A DNA stretch of 64,000 bases from Utricularia gibba (taxonomy: Eukaryota > Streptophyta > Magnoliopsida > Lamiales > Lentibulariaceae): the NCBI GenBank assembly GCA_002189035.1, contig NEEC01000004.1:5518001-5582000 (forward strand), read 5' to 3'. Of the stretch, positions 22,118 to 34,269 are shown piece after piece. The notes beneath the pieces are model-generated. The model saw only the letters and a program-made list of their open reading frames with translations. It made no database searches and was not told where the DNA came from. How positions within the stretch are numbered: position 1 is the stretch's first letter; every line of letters starts with the position of its first letter. Made by a program: the position numbers and the translations under genes.

Positions 22118-23157
22118 TCTGGGTGTTTGAGCTGGAGAGGAGAGCTCAAGTGTGTGGGTTCTTTTATTGAGGGGATTGGAAGAGAGTGGTGCGCAGCAGC
22201 CCCATACCCAATTGTTTTAAGATTGCAGTTGTGGTGGAACCGTAGCGGGGAACTGCAGCCTGCAAGTTGCAAGAGCCAACCACCAAGACCCAGTCTGGGC
22301 TCAACTGAACTGGATCTGTCAATCAATCAATCATCTCTCTAAATAGGCATTCACCGCCAGAGCCAACAAGCAGATTGATGCTCCACTCCCCCGTCTCAGG
22401 ACAGGAGAGTGTATGTAAATAAAGTTGCACCATTTTGAAGTGATGAATTGAGTTGAGGAGCAATCCATCGTCCATTAGATCAATGTTCTTGACCTTCCTG
22501 GTGTGGGGGTGAGGGAGACCGACCTCACTCTGGCTCTGGCATGTCGCATCGCATCACACCAGGCCAGGCCAGGCCAGGGGAGGCCCAACAAGGTGGGGGT
22601 TGAGTTGGAGTTCGCACACCACACCAGTCACCATACTGTGGAAATCAATCAGGCGGGCACAAGAGCAACAACTGCTCTCACTCTGCTCTGCGTCAGAGCA
22701 AGAGGAAGGCAATCCAATCCAATCCAATCGATTTGACTACTAATTTATTTGCGAGCATCCAGTCCAGTGTCTGCACCCAGCTGCGTTTTGTATTCATTAT
22801 TCTTTATTCCCGTAGAGGCCCCCTGTGTCGTTGCTGAATAACATGAAGCAATATTCCTTGTCAACAGTCTGGGAATGGGAAGGGAGCTCCAGCCTCCAGG
22901 CGCAGCAAGAGACTGCTGGATGGATGGATGTTGGGCCACCCCTTCCGGCCCATTCCGATTGGGCCCCCGCTCCCACCAAATTGCATTGCATTGGATTGCA
23001 TGGCTCCGCCCGCATCCCCTGCCTGCCCTTGAAAACTAGGCAACCAGCGCAATCCTCTGACCTCAAGATGAATTCCCTCCATCAGATTCTCCTATAAACA
23101 CCAACCTGAACAAGAAGAAGAAGATGAAGCACAGGAATCTGACAAATCGTTGCGAAG
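22118..23157. other. Divergent intergenic region (ERF / pectin methylesterase)
   Basis: About 1 kb serving as promoter for both genes. Two short tandem repeats are present: ggcca x3 near 22560-22577 and aatcc x4 near 22710-22729. No gene is seen. Confidence 0.5.
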
Positions 23158-24933
23158 ATGGGGCTGGACTCTAAGAAAAAGTTGGCCGTCACCGGCGTCG
23201 CCTCCATCCTTCTCGTGGCAATGGTGGTCGCCGTTGCTGTGGGAGTGAACAACAAGGGAGAAGAAGGTGGCTCTCAAGCCGCGGTTTCCACGGGCGGCGG
23301 AGTCACGGCCAACACCAAGGCTGTGCAGGCGATCTGTTCTCCCACGGACTACAGAGAGACCTGCGAAAAGAGCCTCTCGGGCGCCAACACCACCGATCCC
23401 AAAGACCTTATCAAAATTGCGTTTGATAATACCGTCAAGGATCTCAGGGAAGCCATCAGCAACTCCACGCTCTACAAGGATGCTGTCGCCGATCCTATGA
23501 CCAAAGCCGCCCTCGACGTGTGCGACGAGGTTCTTGACAACTCCATTGATGATCTGCAGAGATCTTTCGACAAGGTCAATGAGTTCAACGTGAACAACCT
23601 CAATGAATACGTTGATGATCTCAAGACCTGGCTCAGTGGCGCCATCGCCAACAAGGAGGCTTGCATCGACGCCGTGGAGAACACGACCGGTGAAACAGGG
23701 GAAAAGATGAAGAAATTGCTCAACACCACCTCTCAGATGTTGAGCAATGGCCTAGCTATCATCACTGATTTCTCCACCATTTTTGCGTCTCTACAATTAG
23801 GAAGCTTCACGAGCAGGAGACTGATGCAGATAGATGACGCCCGGAACCAAGAAGAAATGGCTTTTGAAGATTTTGCCAACCGGAGACTCCTGTCCGTCAA
23901 CATTAATACCCTGAAACCGAATGTCACCGTCGCGCAAGATGGGAGCGGGCAATTCAAGACCATCGGAGCAGCCATCGGAACTTTGCCTAAGAAGAGCAAC
24001 GCCACCTTCGTGATTTACGTTAAAGCAGGTACCTACAAAGAGACTCTGGTTATCAAACGAAAGATAAACAATGTCATCATCTACGGCGACGGCCCTACGA
24101 AGACAAGAGTCGTCAACAACAAGAACTATGCTGATGGGACTCCCACGTTTCACACTGCTGTTCTTGGTGAGTTACCAGTTTTGCCTACACATTATGTCGA
24201 ACATCTAGTAGATTCTTATGAACGCAAGTCCTCGCCCTCTGCAGCCGCGAACGGGGAGGGATTCATGGCCAAGGACATCGCCTTCGAGAACACTGCCGGA
24301 CCTTCCAAGCATCAAGCGGTGGCTGTCCGTGTTTCCGGCGACAAAGCCATCTTCTACAACGTAATAATGGATGGTTACCAAGACACTCTCTACGCCCACA
24401 ACTACCGCCAACTCTACCGCAACTGCACCATCTCCGGCACCATCGACTTCGTCTTTGGGGACGCCTCGGCCATTTTCCAGAAATGCAAATTCGTGGTGCG
24501 TAAGCCCGACATCAACCAGAACTGCATGGTAACTGCCCAGGGACGCAAGGACCCCCGCAGCACCGGCGTCACCGTCATCCAAGACAGTGAGATCGTGCCT
24601 GCGCCGGGATTCACCTCCGTTGTGCCCAAGATAGATGCTTTCTTAGGCCGTCCCTGGAAAGAGTACTCCAGGACCATCATAATGAAAACCTTCATCGATG
24701 GATTCATTGATCCCGCTGGTTGGTCTCCTTGGATGGGTACCTATGCGCTCGATACTCTGTACTACGGCGAGTACCAAAATCGCGGGCCGGGGTCAGATAC
24801 CTCGAAACGTGTAACCTGGAAGGGAATCAAGAAAATCACGCCGGAGATCGCCCAGAGCTTCACTGCTCAGAAGGTGTACCTCACCGATGGCTGGGTGACA
24901 AACTCCAGTGTTCCTTATACTCCAGGGTTATAA
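23158..24933 (+). CDS. Pectin methylesterase with N-terminal inhibitor (PMEI) pro-domain, type I
   Basis: Demethylesterifies cell-wall homogalacturonan. Exons 23158-24166 and 24245-24933 give 565 residues. An uncleaved signal anchor (residues about 7-30) precedes a PMEI pro-domain with conserved Cys, and two subtilase processing motifs, RRLM and RRLL, separate it from the catalytic domain. Catalytic signatures are present: GDGPTKTRVV, the QAVAV region, YQDTLY, the catalytic Asp in DFVFG and LGRPWKEYSRT near the end. The 78-bp intron is read through without a stop and in frame. Splicing it restores AVLAANGEGFMAKD, matching the family. A polyadenylation signal lies at 24971-24976, only about 60 bp before the stop codon of the convergent BCE2 gene. 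Confidence 0.95.
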   Translation: MGLDSKKKLAVTGVASILLVAMVVAVAVGVNNKGEEGGSQAAVSTGGGVTANTKAVQAICSPTDYRETCEKSLSGANTTDPKDLIKIAFDNTVKDLREAISNSTLYKDAVADPMTKAALDVCDEVLDNSIDDLQRSFDKVNEFNVNNLNEYVDDLKTWLSGAIANKEACIDAVENTTGETGEKMKKLLNTTSQMLSNGLAIITDFSTIFASLQLGSFTSRRLMQIDDARNQEEMAFEDFANRRLLSVNINTLKPNVTVAQDGSGQFKTIGAAIGTLPKKSNATFVIYVKAGTYKETLVIKRKINNVIIYGDGPTKTRVVNNKNYADGTPTFHTAVLGELPVLPTHYVEHLVDSYERKSSPSAAANGEGFMAKDIAFENTAGPSKHQAVAVRVSGDKAIFYNVIMDGYQDTLYAHNYRQLYRNCTISGTIDFVFGDASAIFQKCKFVVRKPDINQNCMVTAQGRKDPRSTGVTVIQDSEIVPAPGFTSVVPKIDAFLGRPWKEYSRTIIMKTFIDGFIDPAGWSPWMGTYALDTLYYGEYQNRGPGSDTSKRVTWKGIKKITPEIAQSFTAQKVYLTDGWVTNSSVPYTPGL

Positions 24934-25034
24934 GTCTGTCTATACCCAGAAATATTTTGTCGATTATTTGAATAAAAACCGTGTACCCGAAGGTCCCATG
25001 AGTTAATAAACTTGTTCATCATTCCATGGAGCAA

Positions 25035-27326
25035 TCACCTCAAATGCAACAGAAAAAGCTCTGGTTTTTCAATGAACTGCTTCCACTCATTGCAGAATCT
25101 GGCCACTGTCGCACCGTCCAGGATTCTGTGATCAGCCCCAACGTTCACCTACATAAATGAGATTTTGGTCAGCGAGAATGAGTGAGAAAACTGTGCTTCA
25201 AACTTCCAAGGAATAGGGGTAAGCTTACTGTCATGATTGATGCCGGGTACACTTCGCCGTCTTCGTTAAATCGTGGGAGCTTCTGGATTCGTCCCATTGC
25301 GATAATGGAAGCTTCAGGAACGTTGATGACCGGAGAACCAAACTTCCCACCGATTGAACCTATATTGCTTAGCGTGATTGTTCCACCGGAAACATCCCCA
25401 GGGCTAAGCTTGTTAGCCATAGCCAGTTCTTGCAGCCGTGACAATTCCTTTGTTATCTGTCAAAGAAGACACTCGTTTCAGATTCTCATGTGAAGGATGG
25501 AAGTGTGTATAGAGATTTGCTGGAGATTACAACACTTTAACCTGCAGGATTGAGAGAGACTGAACTCCCTTTATATTAGGCACCACCAAGCCATTTGGAG
25601 TTGCCATTGCAATTCCGATATTGTGGGATCCTATGAACAAGAGAGGATGGGCAGGAGAGGTTCAAAAGCAAGACAAACAAAGAGAAATGGTGGATACCTT
25701 TCAGGGTGACTTCATGCAACTCCTCATTGAAAGAGCTATTTAGCATTGGATATTTGGTGAGTGCTAGAGAAAGAGACTTTATCAACACTGGGAGAAAGCT
25801 ATATTTCACTCCTGGATCAGAATTCACATTTTGAAAAGATTCTTTTAGCATGATCAGGGAATCACAGTTGATCTCGTCTACGTAATAAAAATGGGGGATT
25901 TTCGCAGCCAGAGCCATTGTTTTAGCCATCGCACGTTGGAAGCCCCTGCCAGAGAGAGCGTCGCTGAGAAGAAAAGAAAAAAACTAGGAAAACAGCCGTA
26001 CGACGATGTACCTCAGAGAAACAGTATGGTCTTCAAACTCCAATCCATCCACTTGAGGAACACTGGGGAAAGTGGAATCTCCAGTATCAGAAGAATTTAT
26101 GACAGTAGCTGAACTGCATTCCTTAAGAATGCCTTTAGCAGAAGCATAATTCAGGACATCTTCTTTCGATATTCTGCCACCATCACACGATCCAGGGACA
26201 TCTTTGATATCAATACCAAGTTTTTTAGCAAAACCGCGTACAGAAGGAGTAGACAGTACACCACTAATCTTATCTTTTCTGATTTCTGAGTTAGTAGAGT
26301 CTAGTTGAGTGATAGTGGGATCCAGCTCCTTCAAAACCTCAGATCTCTCAGAAATCGGGTTACGTAAAGCACCGTTGTCTACAACCATTCTGAGGAGAGT
26401 TTCTCCGACCTAGAAAAAATACATACCATCAACTCATTAAGAAAGAACAGGATTCATGATGTTTCAAGGAAGGGTATAATGAATGAGCACAGAAGAATAG
26501 ATTGCTCGATATCACCTGCTGTCATCCACATGACTAAGAAAAATAAGTGATTCTGACACCCAAAATATATGCGCTCTTACCTTCACAATATTGCCTGGAA
26601 CATGGTTGACCTCCAAAACTTTCCCTTTGTAGCGGCTTGTGATCTCAATGGTTGCTTTATCGCTTTGGACTTCACAAAGTGGTTGGAATTCCTCAATTTC
26701 GTCACCCTGTCAAAATGTTAGAAGATTGAATCACCATAAGCGAGAAGAACAGGAAAAGTGACAAGAATGGTCATCTAATTTTAAAATCACGAGAATCCGG
26801 AAACAGATTACACTTACCTCCTGTACAAACCATTTTAAGAGTTCACACTCTGCTATACCTTCACCAGTTTGTGCCAACGGCACCTCAACCACCCCCCAAC
26901 TTCAGCATCAGCCAAAGTTTGAGAACTGAAGTAGTATCCTTTGTTTCCAAACGGAATGCTTAACTAAGAAACACAAATGTCGACTAGTTCAGGGTTTATT
27001 CCATGTTGCCTGAAGAAATTGAAGGAAAACAAAAAAGGTATCTTCTGGATGAACGGAAGACTTGTCACCTTTCGGCATACGAATTTAAAGAAAAGTGGAA
27101 ACATCAAACTTACAGAGCTTCTTTTGTACAAACTCCGCAAACCAAATCGCATCGTGGGTTTCGTAAAAATGCTTGCTTGAACTCGACAAGGGACAGCCGG
27201 TTCAATCGCATCTCCACGGATGACACGCCCATCGGGCTTCGCCGCCGTAGCGGGGGCGGAGCAACAGTGCTGCCACCTTCGGCCCAAGCCCCATGCGCAT
27301 TTCCGCTGAATTCCACGCAAAAACAT
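25035..27326 (-). CDS. BCE2: Lipoamide acyltransferase (E2) of branched-chain 2-oxoacid dehydrogenase, one-base frame break
   Basis: Mitochondrial E2 core that transfers acyl groups from leucine, isoleucine and valine breakdown to CoA. Eight exons: 27114-27326, 26818-26963, 26581-26706, 26012-26409, 25698-25945, 25542-25630, 25229-25456, 25035-25148. They encode an Arg-rich transit peptide, then a lipoyl domain with the lipoylated Lys in [10 protein letters not shown] peripheral-subunit-binding domain ([15 protein letters not shown]) follows, then the acyltransferase core ending in the catalytic motif DHRILDG. Exon 2 is split by a run of six C (26893-26898 on the plus strand, G on the coding strand); a seventh joins [13 protein letters not shown] to [12 protein letters not shown]. 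With it the protein is 520 residues, normal for the family. Confidence 0.92.
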
Positions 27327-27991
27327 CCTTCTATCGGCGATGGCTAACTGGGAGACGTAGTGCGGCAACGGGAATCGAGGTATTGTACCGAGCCCGGCAC
27401 CCACAAATCCAGCTGAAAATTCAAGGAGTCTGGAAAGGGAATACTGGATTTACATCAGGAGTCAGCAGGACGCATTCGTTGTAGGCAGTAAGGCTCACTC
27501 CTATCAATTTCTCCACCCAATGTCCACGTGGACAGCAATCATCCAAATTTGGTGAGGAGAAACAACAGCACTGTTGCCAAATTGAAAGATACTAATCAGC
27601 GCAGTTTTATAGTTGATTGGGCATCAGAGAGCCTTTCTCTGGATTTGAGAATGCTGTTAAGGTTCCCAAATCGAATGAGAATCGTTTCATTAATAAATTG
27701 CTTTGGTGCCTCCGTTGCGTCTCTGGGCGGTGGTGTACCCTGAGCGAGACAAGTTCTTGAATGATGTCCTGATACAGAATGGGCGCGTACGTCGTCGTCT
27801 TGGGAGCTTTTTGTTGATTTTCAGTAACATCTTCAACCCCACTTGTTCCGGTTCCAATACAAAATTGTTTTGTTTTCAAGTTATTTCAACAGTGAAAAGA
27901 ATCTTGCAAAAGCTCTTCCCTTTTTTGGTTCCTCTGGCTCGCGGATTTCTGCAATTTTGATTCACCTCATTTGAGGGTTTTCGAGTTGAAA
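27327..27991. other. Divergent promoter region (BCE2 / Cys-Ser-rich gene)
   Basis: About 660 bp between start codons of oppositely oriented genes. No conserved frame is seen. Confidence 0.5.
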
Positions 27992-29037
27992 ATGGTGATG
28001 GAGGTAGTTCACGAAGAAATGGCGGAAGGAAACATGCAGTGTGCTAGCCACCCTTACAAGAACAGCTCCCCTGGTGGGGTCTGCGCATTTTGCCTTCAGG
28101 AGAAGTTGGGGAAGCTCGTTTCGTCTTCCTTCCCTATTGCTGTTGTGCCTCCTTCTTCTTCATCCTCTTCCCCGTCGTTTAGATCTGAAGTCGGCGCGCC
28201 TGTCTCGGCCCACCGGAATCCCCATGAGAGAGGAGGCAGCATCAACCGCCGCCGCACGGCGAGGTCAAGACTGCCCCTCCGATTGCTGCGCAAGAAGAAA
28301 AGACAGGAAGGGGGGGCAATGGGAACGGAAAGGAACTGCTCGAATGCTTCTACATTTTTCTTTATGAGAAGCAAATCCACGGTGACTCCTCCAGGAAAGG
28401 CTCTTCATTTCTTGGATGAAAACCATAAAAGAGGGTTCTGGTCATTTCTCTACAGCCCAAGGGATTCTGGTTTCAAGAAAAGTGTCAAGCAACTGAAGGA
28501 TTCTGGAAGCTCATCAAGTCTCAGAGAGAATAAAGGGACAGAAGGGTCTTGGTGGAGGAGAATGAGAGTCCAAATGAAACTGCTGTTGATAGAAAGGTCT
28601 CTAGATCTAGATCCATTGGTTGCGGCAGCCGCAGCTTTTCAGGGGATTTCTTTGAGAGAATCTCAACTGGGTTTTCCGACTGCACTCTCCGCCGTGCAGA
28701 GTCTCAAAGAGAAGGTAAGTTGAACGCAAGACCAGTCCGCAGAAACGGCAGAGAAGGTGGTGATGCAAATGGCCGAGACTGCATCAAAGAAAGAGTTAAA
28801 CGTGGACGGATTTTCAGTGGTTTTATAATCACTTCATCTTCTTCTTCCTCCTCGTCTTCAAACTGGGTCTCCTCTTCAGCTGAGGATGGTACAGTTGCAG
28901 CGGGAAAAACAATAGCTTCCCAATCCCATTGGCGTAGCAGAAGCTGGGGATGGAGTCTCCCAAGTCCAATGAGAGCTTTTGGTAAGCCACGTTCTGGGAA
29001 AACAGATGCCAATTCAAATAATGTCCTCAAAGCGTAG
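27992..29037 (+). CDS. Plant-specific Cys-motif / Ser-rich protein of unknown function, one-base frame break
   Basis: Intronless. The N-terminus carries a conserved C-x-H-x4-N-x5-CAFC-x-QEKLGKLV segment (residues about 15-45) of an unnamed plant family. Basic and Ser-rich regions follow. The conserved C-terminal half, VDRKVSRSRSIGCGSRSFSG then DFFERISTGFSDCTLRR, lies one frame over. The change falls at a GGG run near 28544-28546; a fourth G gives 348 codons without a break. A Ser tract near 28830-28860 is followed by an Arg-rich tail. A polyadenylation signal lies at 29207-29212. Homologues are annotated only as hypothetical; possibly nuclear or membrane-associated. Confidence 0.65.
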
Positions 29038-29591
29038 CCAAAATGCCGTCTTCTTCGGCTGTGAGTTGCTGAGAAACAAGTCTAGATTACTGAATCTATG
29101 TGTTCTTTGTTTGTTATTGTGTGCCGCTGTGTTTCATTCACTTATTGCGTTTAGCTCAGAACCACATACGTAGCCAAAATCCCTGTGTGTCTCTGGGGAT
29201 GACGATAATAAATGAAGAAAAAATCATCCCATATCTGCAGCTGTGACTATGAGAAGAAGTTGAAGAGGGAATGGTTCATTCACCAGGAAGCAGTTGTCTG
29301 TTCCTGGGAGTAAACTATCCATCTAATTGAAAATAAAAACAGAGATTGAAATGAGACTAGAGACAGCAAAGAGACGAGGAAGATGGGGACAGGAGATTGG
29401 AGAAACCATTGCCGTCTGCAAACTGCACATGCTCTGCTACTCGCTCGCTAATGGTCCGTGCCAGTGAATCGACATTATTACTTGAGGGTGAATGGCATTA
29501 ACAGATTACTCTTTTAACGGGCCGACTAGTAGGTGGGCCGAGTAGAATGGGTTATTGGACCACCCCAGTGAGGCCCAATATACACGTGAAA
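29038..29591. other. Intergenic
   Basis: 3' UTR of the previous gene and distal TCTP promoter. Nothing else recognised. Confidence 0.45.
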
Positions 29592-29676
29592 AGGCCCATT
29601 GAAATGGCGTTTATTTTCCTGGGTCATCCTAACCCTAAACGAACCCAAGAAGGAAAAGCCCCACGCCCCTATAAAT
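29592..29676 (+). promoter_or_regulatory. TCTP core promoter: site II, telo-box and TATA
   Basis: aggcccatt (site II type) at about 29592-29600, a telo-box core aaccctaa at 29631-29638 and a TATA box tataaat at 29670-29676, all within 190 bp of the TCTP start codon. This combination is typical of plant translation-related and ribosomal protein genes. Confidence 0.65.
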
Positions 29677-29776
29677 TTCGCTCTCGCCCGGTGCTGTGGA
29701 TCAACATTCAAGACTCCCGAGGTGGTCCTTCCTTCTGATACCTTCTTCTAGTTAACCGAGGCGAACTTCTGCAAAC

Positions 29777-30924
29777 ATGTTGGTCTATCAAGATTTGCTG
29801 TCAGGTAATAGTTTTCGCGTCGACTATTTGGAATTTGTTGTTCTTATTTGCAGGCTGACTGACGTATTGGCGGTTTTGTGTATTCTTTTTTTCTTTTCCG
29901 ATTTCTAATGTTATTGATGGCTGAATTTGTCGAAAGTATTGTTCTGAATATTTAGACCCCTGGATGTTTCTTTTTTCTCTTGTACATGAGTGTGCTCTGT
30001 ACATCTTGTCCCAAGGGTGTTTTTTTCATTAAAGATTGTTGATTTAGCTTACTATTGCAATTTCTGCCATGGGAAACAATCACATATTTATGCTTCACCA
30101 ACTGTTACTGCAGGTGATGAGCTGCTCTCGGACTCGTTTCCCTACAAGGAAATTGAGAATGGAGCTTTGTGGGAGGTAGAGGGAAAGGTTAGAATCAACG
30201 GAAACTCTCTTCTGCGCCTATATTAGCAGGGTCGTTAGTGATGGAATCAACATTCTTTTTTATTCTTTCTGCCTTGTATATGTTTGTTGCAGCAGTTCTA
30301 TATGCCACTCACGGTCTTATGCTTTAATCTTCTTTTGCAATCAGTGGGTGGTGAAGGGAGCAGTTGATGTGGACATCGGTGCCAACCCATCTGCCGAAGG
30401 AGGTGAAGAGGATGAAGGTGTTGATGACCAGGCTGTCAAAGTAGTTGACATTGTGGACACCTTCAGGCTTCAGGTTTTTATCATACCAATCAAGAAAACC
30501 ATCCTAGTATTGTTTTTACTGCAATTCTTTTCCTACGATTTTACTTGCAGGAACAACCTCCCTTTGACAAGAAGCAATTCGTCGCCTGGATTAAGAAGTA
30601 CATCAAACTGTTGACTGCCAAGCTGGAACCCGAGAAGCAAGATGAGTTCAAGAAATCCATCGAGGGGGCTACCAAATATTTACTTTCAAAAATCAAAGAC
30701 CTCCAATTGTAAGCAACACAACTTCCTTGCTATGATTATCTGGGGCACCTATGGCCAGTGGCAAATCTTTCATCCCAGAGACACGATAAATGCTTCCTTT
30801 TTGCAGTTTTGTCGGTGAGAGCATGCATGATGATGGAAGCCTCGTTTTTGCATACTACAAGGATGGGGCCGTGGATCCAACATTCCTATACTTGTCCCAT
30901 GGCCTGAAAGAACTCAAGTGCTAG
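29777..30924 (+). CDS. TCTP: Translationally controlled tumor protein homologue
   Basis: Growth regulator of the TOR/auxin network and calcium- and tubulin-binding protein in the cytosol. Five exons (29777-29804, 30114-30187, 30345-30473, 30551-30708, 30807-30924) give exactly 168 residues, the usual plant length. Signatures: [20 protein letters not shown] at the N-terminus, [18 protein letters not shown] (TCTP1 signature region) and the C-terminal core DLQFFVGES to [12 protein letters not shown]. All introns are GT-AG and the frame is intact. A polyadenylation signal lies at 31114-31119. The promoter has the telo-box and site II arrangement of translation-apparatus genes. Confidence 0.97.
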
Positions 30925-31417
30925 ATAACTGCGGATGTGTCTATCCAAATCAAATCAAAGACAGGATATTTTGCTTTGGATTTTAATTTTGGTCGATGAG
31001 GTGAGCTCGTGCGTCGTGTTGTTTTTGTATGTTTTCTTAATCTATGTGGTTACTGATGGTCTACCATCTTTTGTCTTCGAGCGCTGCTTCTAGAGCTCGA
31101 GTACCCTGTTTTCAATAAAATTATTAATATTTCTTAAGCAACAAACATGAAATTTTTATGTTACTATTGACGGGGGACAAAAACTAAGGGCAGCTTTTTC
31201 AAGTTTCTTTTTTTCCTGTACAACAGATCATCACGCGTGCTCAATCTTGCATATGGCACAGCACTATAAGAATGACCTAATAGTAGTACCAGTGCCGGCT
31301 GAGTTTGCGTGGTACATACAACCTGCTGATCAAACTTCAATCCTCTAAAGCAGTCGCAAATTTTTCTCCCTACCACACTAGCGCTCCACCCTCTGTTTCA
31401 ATGGCTCAGTCTTTCAG
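30925..31417. other. Convergent 3' regions (TCTP / SUMO protease)
   Basis: About 490 bp between stop codons of convergent genes, holding both 3' UTRs. Confidence 0.5.
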
Positions 31418-33903
31418 TCACTCCGCTCTTAACTTCAGTATCTCCTTAGCTGTTCTCCGTCTAAAATACTGCATATGATCCTTAAAAAAAGGGAGAGTAT
31501 GACAAGGGATTAAGTGGGAGAACAGAAATAACGAGATATGAGGCACGTCCACGGAAAGAAATGTTGAAAGGGTCTAACCTGGCTAAAGCACAACCCAATA
31601 CCTCTGCTGTGGAAGTCAGCATACTTGATCATGAACACCCCACAGTCATACCTGTTAACGAAGAAACATTCAGTAACTAGCGACGTTACATTTGACTCTG
31701 TTAATTTGCAATGTGAATCTTATCAAGGTTCTGAACTCCTTAGTCATTACAAATGTGAGTTACTGTTACCCATTTTTCTGTTCCGGCAGGTCATCCACGA
31801 ATTCATGCTCCCATGAGCTAACATCGATGTCTTGTCCACCCTTGTCCTTCGCTTCATCTACAAAGTACCTTGCCTGCATGATATTATCCTCCAGTGAATC
31901 ATAATGTCCGGAACAAGCTGTTAAGAAAGAAAAAGCATACCAGCACATTCAGAACGTTGGGATCATATCCTCGGAGCGAATCAAGATACTGAAATTTTTC
32001 TGCCTTCTTGTTAATAATAGCTAGACACCAATGCACTTCTCTATGGATGGGCACAAAAATCTAATATAACAAAGAAGTTGATTAGTGCGGATAACAATGA
32101 AATACAAGGCGCAATTAAACATGCAAAGCTTACTTTTTCACACTCTAGAAGACTATACCCCAGCTTCTTTTGACTAGTCCATCTTCTAACTGACCGAAAA
32201 TCATAGCCATCCTTGCCACTAATTAACTGGAAAAGGAACCCAAGTAGATAAAAGCACTCACTAAAACTGAAATCGCAGTAACAAAAAACATTCATGCAAA
32301 ATGCAAATAATTGAATTAGCAATTTCTTAAGGGAATACTTGGAAAAAAAAAGCAGTCCTCACAATTACAAGATTCTTTCAAATTTGATTTTAAAAACTGG
32401 ATCCATCATCAATGCTCGGATGAGCTTGCAGCGGGCTTCATATATCCATTGGCGAAATTTCTATATCAACTTGATATTATTTTTTGCGCATATTAAATGT
32501 AAGGTCTATCATCCCTAATTACAACATGTTGAATATGCAGAAGTAGCAAATAATTCATTAACACATAAAAACCAACACCATTTTCAGTTATGAAAGAATT
32601 CAGAATGTACAAACCTTTTTGTAAAAAAAGGTGTTAAAAAAATGGCACTTCAAAAATTTCCCAGGTTCTCTATTCTCCCTTTCTTTCAACAGCGCAAGAT
32701 ATACATTGATGACCTGAGGAAAGAAATGGAATAAAAAACGGCATACCATAAATTTCAAGAAGGTATCACAGGACATTAGGGAGTCTCATTCTAATAGTGG
32801 AAACAGCCATTTTTAAGTTTCATGAATGACGAGGAAAAAAATTGAAAAGAGGGAAAAACAACTCATGCACCGAAGATCCATATCAACATGATGACCCAAA
32901 GGAAGCTTTTTTCTTAAGTACCTCGTCATTTAGCCAGGCACCATTCCTCAAACACTGTAATTTTTCCCCGGTGATATCAACGTTTGAGGTTTCATGAACC
33001 GCTAAAACTTTGAAACTGCCCAGGTTGGAAGAAATATGAGAGGATAGACACAAAAGAGAGACTCTAGCTCAACAAAAAGGAAATGTAGTACCTATTACGA
33101 TTGGACATAGCGTTAGCAACTTCAACCTCATCTTCTTCGGTGAGAGGTACAAAATATTCAGCAACCCTTTCTTTCCTTGAAGGCCGTGCAGAACGGATCA
33201 AATTAAGGCTGTCTGTAAATAATTGTATCAATGAATTCAGCAAGCTAGTCTTTTCATTTTTATTACTGATATCCTTGAGCATCCTCTTATATACAGGCTC
33301 AGTGGAATCAGACACACGGTCCAGTTTCTTCGATTCCATTGCGTTGGCTACATCTTCCTTTGACATGACATGAACCTCATCTATGACAGCAGAAGACTCA
33401 TAAGAACCCACTTTTTCGATAGCCATGGCATTTGTATCTTCATGCGAATTCTCTGCGGCCCCTTGTTCTCGCATCCTTTTATTTCCTCCAAGTTCTACAG
33501 TCTCCACATTCTTACTGCCGAATTCCTGAGGCACATCGTTTCGGCGGCCAATTCTCTTGTCAAGACCTTCTTTACTGGGACACCGCAAACTAGAGATCGC
33601 TTCTTCCTTAGCCTGTTCGTATCCATGGAAGAGGGAAATTATGTCATTTTGAGGCTTCGTAAACATAGAAGAACTAGTCGAATCGGGCATCTTCGAAGGA
33701 CGGGAGAATCTCGAAATCCGGACCGGAGCATGGAGCCTCCTGGGATGTTCTGGTTTTTCGGACAGGTTAAAGATTTTCAACGCCGTGAAGGAAGCGCGAG
33801 TGTTAGAATCTGGGAACCTCGGTCTCTTGAAAATGCAGTCTTCCTCCAGGTGGCATTCAGGTGAAGCATCATCCTCGCGCTTTCGGCTGGCCAGGATCCC
33901 CAT
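31418..33903 (-). CDS. SUMO-specific protease of the ULP1/ESD4 family
   Basis: Cysteine protease that matures SUMO and removes it from substrates in the nucleus. Eight exons: 33092-33903, 32922-33015, 32615-32713, 32134-32226, 31941-32060, 31770-31873, 31579-31651, 31418-31480; 485 residues and an unbroken frame. The N-terminal half is low complexity and basic, as in ESD4. The C-terminal C48 domain begins NGAWLNDEVINVYL and shows the triad: His in EVHWCLAIIN, Asp in QYLDSLRGY and Cys in YDCGVFM; it ends with FRRRTAKEILKLRAE. The start is set at MGILASRKRE, matching ESD4/ELS1 N-termini; the upstream in-frame extension has only a GTG. Confidence 0.94.
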
Positions 33904-34269
33904 ACTCAGTGATCGAAGCTGTTGCAGAAACCCTAATTGGGAATACCCCGACGCCACCTACATGGAAATAACGGCAACTTGTGTTGATGAAGACGGGAAC
34001 CGTCACTGGTGAAATCGATCTTCACCTTGAAAATAAAATTAGGGCTAGATTGCCCCCTGATATCGGATCCCTGAATTTTATAATACATCACAGCAGCGTT
34101 GTGGTGGGAACGGGTCGTCTTCTTGCTTTGGCGTACTTTTCAGTTTTCAATTTAAACGGTTGGGATCCCATGGATAGTAAATAATGAATGCACAGATAGA
34201 TGCAATAGGCCCATCACAATGTACACTTGGGGGGTGTGGAATCCACATGGATGCGTGAGCTGCTCCTGA
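33904..34269. other. Short spacer between same-strand genes
   Basis: About 366 bp carrying the SUMO-protease promoter and the 3' UTR of the BTB gene. No gene is seen. Confidence 0.5.

Noticed and set aside
22866-22890. Resemblance to miR159 (gggaagggagctcc)
   Set aside because: Only part of the mature sequence matches and no fold-back arm was found nearby.
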